A stretch of 8,724 bases of DNA from Bacteroidales bacterium (GTDB lineage: Bacteria > Bacteroidota > Bacteroidia > Bacteroidales > GCA-2748055): the NCBI GenBank assembly GCA_029934875.1, contig JAOZLK010000151.1, positions 1 to 8,724 on the forward strand, written 5' to 3'. The translations under genes were made by a program, and so were the position numbers. Below, piece after piece: positions 6,601 through 8,724 of the stretch. Below the pieces are notes generated by a model. That model ran no database searches and had not been told where the DNA came from. It was given only the letters and a program-made list of their open reading frames with translations. Every line of letters begins with the position of its first letter. Position 1 is the stretch's first letter.

Positions 6601-8715
6601 CCATGTAATCTCAGATCCCTCTGCATACATGAACAATCCACTGTCTGAACAAAATGTTTTATCGTCCACATAGACTGGCTGAGGGGCTTCAATAATGAAA
6701 TACTCTGCCAGGGAGTAAGGGCTTTCGATTCCTTCGATTGTCTGGGTTACATAGAATTTATAGGATCCAGGCTCAACAAGGGAGGGTATGTAATCATTTC
6801 CCTCATATAAAAGTGAATTCAGCTGAGGATCACCGTACCATCTGATACTTTCACCGGAAGCCTGCAACATACCTGGTTTTCCCTGGCAAACATCTTCATT
6901 TTCAACCTCGGGAGGTGATATACTTTCTAATATGCTCAAATAAACCGGCAAAGTCACACTCTCACAATCAGACAGGGTCTGAGTAACATAGTAGGTATAA
7001 ATACCCACGCTTGTATGGCCGCTTGGAAATGAGTTTCCTGAATATACCAAATTGCTCAGCTCATAGTCGCTATACCACCTGATATTACTGCCAATAGCCA
7101 TAAGGTTCGGTACAGCTTGTCCACTGAAGACTGTTACATTCTCTGCGTTCGGCTGAGGAGTCGATAGAGATTGCAGATTACCGTATACATCTCTTGGTCC
7201 CATGCAGGCATTGGAATCATCTCCATCTGGCTCATCGGGGCAGGGTGGACAATACAAGGGCTTTGGCCCTATGCCCCAGGAATAATATCCATCGCCATCG
7301 TTATCGGTACAGGCAATATCGGATGAGCCACGGTTCATGCTATTTACCGGGCCAATGAGTTTACATGTATGGTGTGGCCAGATATCTGTCAAATTGGTGA
7401 CTATGTATGCATATCCATTATCTCCCCACCAACTTCCCCAGGAATTTTTAATTAACCATGCCGTTTGTCCAATGAGTGCACTGTTCTGATCAATGATTAC
7501 CCACCGGCTGGCTTCACTTGATTTAATATAAACCTTGTCCCCTGCATTCAGGGTTTTATAACCAACCAGGGTAATGGCATGCCTCCAGGGAATGATCCCT
7601 AATGCCATGGCCCCTTCTAATATCAATTTCCTTAAATTATTGTCTGATATTTCAAGATAATTCTGGTAAGAAGCGATCCTGATTCGTTCTGTTGGATTCT
7701 GACAGATATTGCTGCAAATACCGTTTGATGCCGTGTACGGAAAACAATCCTCATTAACAACACCTGTAGTTCTTATATAGTCTAAGGCCCGTGGAACATA
7801 CCCTCCACTGCAGGATCCGGCATTGGCACATGAAACAATTTGCTGCTCAGACAGATCCAAATTCAAGCGCTGATTATAATACAAGTTCGCCATAAGTTCT
7901 GTGGCTCCTGCTGCCGCAAAAGCCCAGCAACTTCCACATGAACCCTGGTTTTTTACAGGAGTTACCCAGTTCTGACCATGACAGTCCGTCCAGCTGAATT
8001 CCTTCACATAGGGTGAATCTCCCAAACCTGCTGTAACAGCATTGTAATCAATCTCACTCTCATCTTCCAGCGCTCCAGGCATCACAAAAATACCCCCGGT
8101 GTAATATTCAAAACCATGCAGATTGGGCAAAGTCCCGCCGAATAGAGCTTTCTTTTCCTGGTAAGACAGTTGAGAAATGGAAGTCTCCCCGGCAATCCAG
8201 GGAATATTTCTCTCCTCAAGATTCCGGTTGATCTTCAAAATTTTAGCGTTTGATTGCTCCTGCTGGAGCTTACTATCCATGGCACGTGCAAATGGGACAG
8301 CCCTGCTGGTGACCATTTCCGTCAGATGAAAGGTGGCATCGATCATCTCAATTCTTATCCCGGAAGGCACCACATTATTGAGTATGGTAGTTTCTTCCCC
8401 AATTTCGTTTATGAGGAAGTTCCGTGAATCGGCAATCAGAGGATATATTTCATAAACCAGGTATTCGTTGTACTGATCATCTACGAGTATTACCCTGACA
8501 AGACTTGAGTCGGCATTCAATGTAATATCTCCGGAAATAACCAGGCCGCTGATGGGATCAGGATCGGTGAATGGCTCTATTAGACCGGGAAGGGTAAATT
8601 GCCTGTTAATCTCTATTCTCTTATCAGGCTGATTCTGAAGGGAGAATGCTTTTTCCTGGGCATATGAGGAAATTACCATCGCCAGGAATGCCAAGTTGAA
8701 CACTAGCTTTCTCAT
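3601..8715 (-). CDS. Secreted papain-family (C1A) cysteine protease with Ig-like repeats, two nested FISUMP domains and T9SS sorting domain
   Basis: This is a 1,704-residue protein. A signal peptide (1-19, likely cut after SSYA) leads to a pro-region of about 220 residues, with a beta-rich part near 40-135. The C1A catalytic domain spans about 240-455. It has oxyanion Q257, VKNQGSCGSCWAF with nucleophile C263, SCSGGYVPRALDYI (301-314, the papain GCNGG equivalent; C302 would pair with C260), H379 in RHAITLVGY and N424 in LIKNSWGSWWGDNGY. The triad is complete, so it should be active. A D/C-rich linker (469-504) follows. Next come eight CHU_C-type Ig-like units (518-1537), of which units 3 and 4 each contain a FISUMP domain, then a PKD/SprB-like module (1538-1612) and a type A T9SS sorting domain (1616-1704). 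By T9SS knowledge it is exported by Sec, carried through the outer membrane and then attached or released; the substrate is unknown. The start ATG at 8713-8715 has no Shine-Dalgarno, and only 9 bp upstream are visible, so the promoter is outside the window. Confidence 0.95.
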   Translation of the reverse strand: MRKLVFNLAFLAMVISSYAQEKAFSLQNQPDKRIEINRQFTLPGLIEPFTDPDPISGLVISGDITLNADSSLVRVILVDDQYNEYLVYEIYPLIADSRNFLINEIGEETTILNNVVPSGIRIEMIDATFHLTEMVTSRAVPFARAMDSKLQQEQSNAKILKINRNLEERNIPWIAGETSISQLSYQEKKALFGGTLPNLHGFEYYTGGIFVMPGALEDESEIDYNAVTAGLGDSPYVKEFSWTDCHGQNWVTPVKNQGSCGSCWAFAAAGATELMANLYYNQRLNLDLSEQQIVSCANAGSCSGGYVPRALDYIRTTGVVNEDCFPYTASNGICSNICQNPTERIRIASYQNYLEISDNNLRKLILEGAMALGIIPWRHAITLVGYKTLNAGDKVYIKSSEASRWVIIDQNSALIGQTAWLIKNSWGSWWGDNGYAYIVTNLTDIWPHHTCKLIGPVNSMNRGSSDIACTDNDGDGYYSWGIGPKPLYCPPCPDEPDGDDSNACMGPRDVYGNLQSLSTPQPNAENVTVFSGQAVPNLMAIGSNIRWYSDYELSNLVYSGNSFPSGHTSVGIYTYYVTQTLSDCESVTLPVYLSILESISPPEVENEDVCQGKPGMLQASGESIRWYGDPQLNSLLYEGNDYIPSLVEPGSYKFYVTQTIEGIESPYSLAEYFIIEAPQPVYVDDKTFCSDSGLFMYAEGSEITWYSGNFGSELYDERNQRTYRTVNIGQQVWMAENLDIGISIAGSEMQQNNGIIERYHYNNDPAYGSSHGGLYQWEEMMAYTTEIGAQGICPAGWHIPSHEEWQTMEMALGMDEEEAASLGLRGTNEGAMLKEGGSSGFESLFGGKRNVDAYFESMDYYATYWTSDGYTRTLSNLFDQVYASRGDDIKDGYSVRCVLDDSAYVSYGRKLDVSDYTPGDYTFYVTNTYVGCVSLPDTATLSLRETPAPPVVSDVEVCVMEEGPILHAPGENVKWYHPISNVSFVDERNGKEYNTLSFGKQVWMAENLDFGMMIEGSLEQSDNQLAEKYYYNNDPAMGAIYGGLYQWNELMNYSIRENTQGLCPSGWEVPSQQDWMKLEMELGMNQAEATLFEWRGTDQGTQLKEGGSSGFNAMMGGKREPDGQFKNIGYWSTFWNSTGYTRSMENWWDRPQIWNSRFDDHSNGFAVRCIMNDSAYATQGNEFIPPQNSPGIYSFEVTQTVEGCESPGASVTLTIKESPLPPEGTDVSVCEGEPVPALTASGEIVKWYSDAGLSDLVHTGNEYQTGQSLPGTYSYFATQSLGACKSVPDTIRLSIKPAPLSPSDTTVMACEGGLIPDLLIEGELIQWYNDEALQDLAYTGSHFATGISEAGTYTFYATKTMLECVSPASSVILEVGEIPLPPLTQSIEICEHNSNPELMAVGENIRWYTSEQLTDLIQSGTSFKPEFDSPGTYTYYVTQAVSHCQSPFNISSLTIKPSPEAPVTYGVSACEGEGIPEMEARGDSIRWYDTPALEDVIQMGSMLALELHYPGSYLFYATQTREGCEGDAEAVELIIHESPIISLGNDRAIRDDEELILGPYPMEFKYLWSDTSSEPFLHLDGEKAGPGDYEISVQVSNDQCVFRDTVIITVESTIGINPLNPHGNIKVYPNPTDDFITVEFAEELSENAFIEIIDSKGALVQQYRLKELVSVGDRSLKITLDTPGIYYLQIYNGDQVSHSKVIRY
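3604..3870 (-). other. T9SS type A C-terminal sorting domain
   Basis: Residues 1616-1704 contain the classic order of motifs: KVYPNPTDDFITVEF (1626-1640), IEIIDSKGALVQQY, then PGIYYLQIYNGDQ (1683-1695) ending in HSKVIRY at the C-terminus. This domain directs Sec-exported proteins to the type IX secretion machinery, where it is normally cleaved off on the cell surface. It implies a Bacteroidota host with a functional T9SS encoded elsewhere. Confidence 0.93.
3880..4104 (-). other. PKD/SprB-like module before the sorting domain
   Basis: Residues 1538-1612 depart from the Ig-like repeat pattern. They show SLGNDRAIRDDEELILGP, YLWSDTSSEPF, PGDYEISVQVSN and CVFRDTVIITV, the layout of the single PKD-like module that often precedes the C-terminus of T9SS cargo. 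It is probably a spacer; the exact family assignment is uncertain. Confidence 0.5.
5203..5766 (-). other. FISUMP domain 2, inserted in Ig-like unit 4
   Basis: Residues about 984-1171 form a second FISUMP domain, roughly half identical to the first. It has LSFGKQVWMAENLDFG (996-1011), YYNNDPAMG, GGLYQWNELM, GLCPSGWEVPSQQDW (1061-1075), QLKEGGSSGF (1102-1111), FWNSTGYTRS and GFAVRCIMND. The flanking Ig-like halves are VKWYHP (973-978) before and DSAYATQGNEF with PGIYSFEVTQT after, so the insertion point matches that of domain 1. The tryptophan-rich segment 1146-1154 (NWWDRPQIW) is specific to this copy. Confidence 0.88.
6022..6576 (-). other. FISUMP domain 1, inserted in Ig-like unit 3
   Basis: Residues about 714-898 carry the Fibrobacter succinogenes major paralogous domain signature: TVNIGQQVWMAENLDIG (725-741), YHYNNDP, GGLYQWEEMM, GICPAGWHIPSHEEW (791-805), MLKEGGSSGF (832-841), YWTSDGY and a terminal GYSVRCVLD. 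It interrupts an Ig-like unit: WYSG (705-708) lies before it, while DSAYVSYGRKL and PGDYTFYVTNT lie after it. FISUMP domains occur widely in secreted proteins of Fibrobacteres and Bacteroidota; their ligand is not established. Confidence 0.88.
7204..7311 (-). other. Asp/Cys-rich putative metal-binding linker
   Basis: Residues 469-504 read C-T-DNDGDGYYSWG, then CPPCP, then DEPDGDDSNAC. The spaced aspartates in DNDGDGYY and PDGDDSN plus four cysteines resemble the MopE-like putative metal-binding motifs and the calcium-binding DxDxDG loops common in secreted Bacteroidota proteins. It lies between the catalytic domain and the Ig-like stalk. Metal binding is inferred from this resemblance only. 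Confidence 0.55.
7351..7998 (-). other. C1A papain-like catalytic domain
   Basis: This covers residues about 240-455 of the large protease. The catalytic codons are Cys263 (7927-7929), His379 (7579-7581) and Asn424 (7444-7446), with Gln257 six residues before the cysteine. The His-Asn interval is 45 residues against 16 in papain (H159-N175), so a loop of nearly 30 residues (about 386-415) is inserted there. The Cys-His interval is 116 residues against 134 in papain. All active-site motifs are intact. Confidence 0.93.
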
Positions 8716-8724
8716 TGCAGGGGA

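Larger units (their letters stand above)
4105..7164 (-). repeat. Array of eight CHU_C-type Ig-like repeat units
   Basis: Residues 518-1537 consist of eight homologous units with the pattern P-x-P-P, V-C-E-G, (I/V)-(R/K/Q)-W-Y, L-x-D-L-x-x-x-G, P-G-x-Y-x-(F/Y)-(Y/F)-x-(T)-Q-(T), C-x-S. Units 5-8 (4105-5064) each span exactly 80 residues or 240 bp: first cysteines at 1230, 1310, 1390 and 1470, second cysteines exactly 54 residues later at 1284, 1364, 1444 and 1524. Units 1 and 2 occupy 6925-7164 and 6685-6924. Units 3 (5878-6684) and 4 (5065-5877) are enlarged by FISUMP insertions of 189 and 192 residues, measured from the change in cysteine spacing. Such arrays form extended stalks in secreted proteins of this phylum. 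Confidence 0.88.

Noticed and set aside
3982..6648. Plus-strand open frames antisense to the large protease
   Set aside because: Several fall at equivalent places in the repeated Ig-like and FISUMP segments, so they reflect repeat composition. They show no signal peptides, domains or plausible starts.

Overview
The window looks like a chromosomal segment from a member of the Bacteroidota, by eye moderate in GC. The evidence is a C-terminal type IX secretion system (T9SS) sorting domain, CHU_C/SprB-style Ig-like repeats, FISUMP domains, a long one-component regulator of AraC-HTH + FlgO/TolB-N-like + TPR type, and start codons without a recognisable Shine-Dalgarno sequence. The genus cannot be named from this sequence alone. 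There are four protein-coding genes. I found no RNA genes, insertion sequences, CRISPR arrays or origin.

Left part (1-3533). A minus-strand regulator gene (start codon at 1662-1664, 3' end outside the window) diverges from a two-gene plus-strand operon. The operon encodes an ankyrin-repeat lipoprotein (1856-2464) and, 22 bp later, a multi-pass membrane acyltransferase of the Acyl_transf_3/OpgC type (2487-3533). The roughly 190-bp divergent intergenic region carries two perfect 14-bp direct repeats and a third degenerate copy, all phased at exactly 20 bp. They are good candidates for the operator of the divergent AraC-type regulator. The regulator has its DNA-binding domain before its single membrane segment and its TPR region after it, which suggests a ToxR-like envelope sensor. 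A working hypothesis is a small unit in which an envelope signal adjusts acylation of an envelope glycan or lipid.

Right part (3601-8715). One minus-strand gene fills this part and converges on the operon. It encodes a 1,704-residue secreted papain-family (C1A) cysteine protease. In order it has: signal peptide, about 220-residue pro-region, complete catalytic domain (C263/H379/N424), a D/C-rich putative metal-binding linker, eight CHU_C-type Ig-like units, a PKD/SprB-like module and a type A T9SS sorting domain. The last four Ig-like units have an exact 80-residue (240-bp) period.

The most unusual feature is in Ig-like units 3 and 4. A complete FISUMP domain of about 190 residues sits at the same loop of each unit, between the W-Y strand and the D-x-A-Y strand, and the Ig fold resumes afterwards. 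The protein is therefore a cell-surface or secreted protease on a long adhesin-like stalk with two nested decorations.
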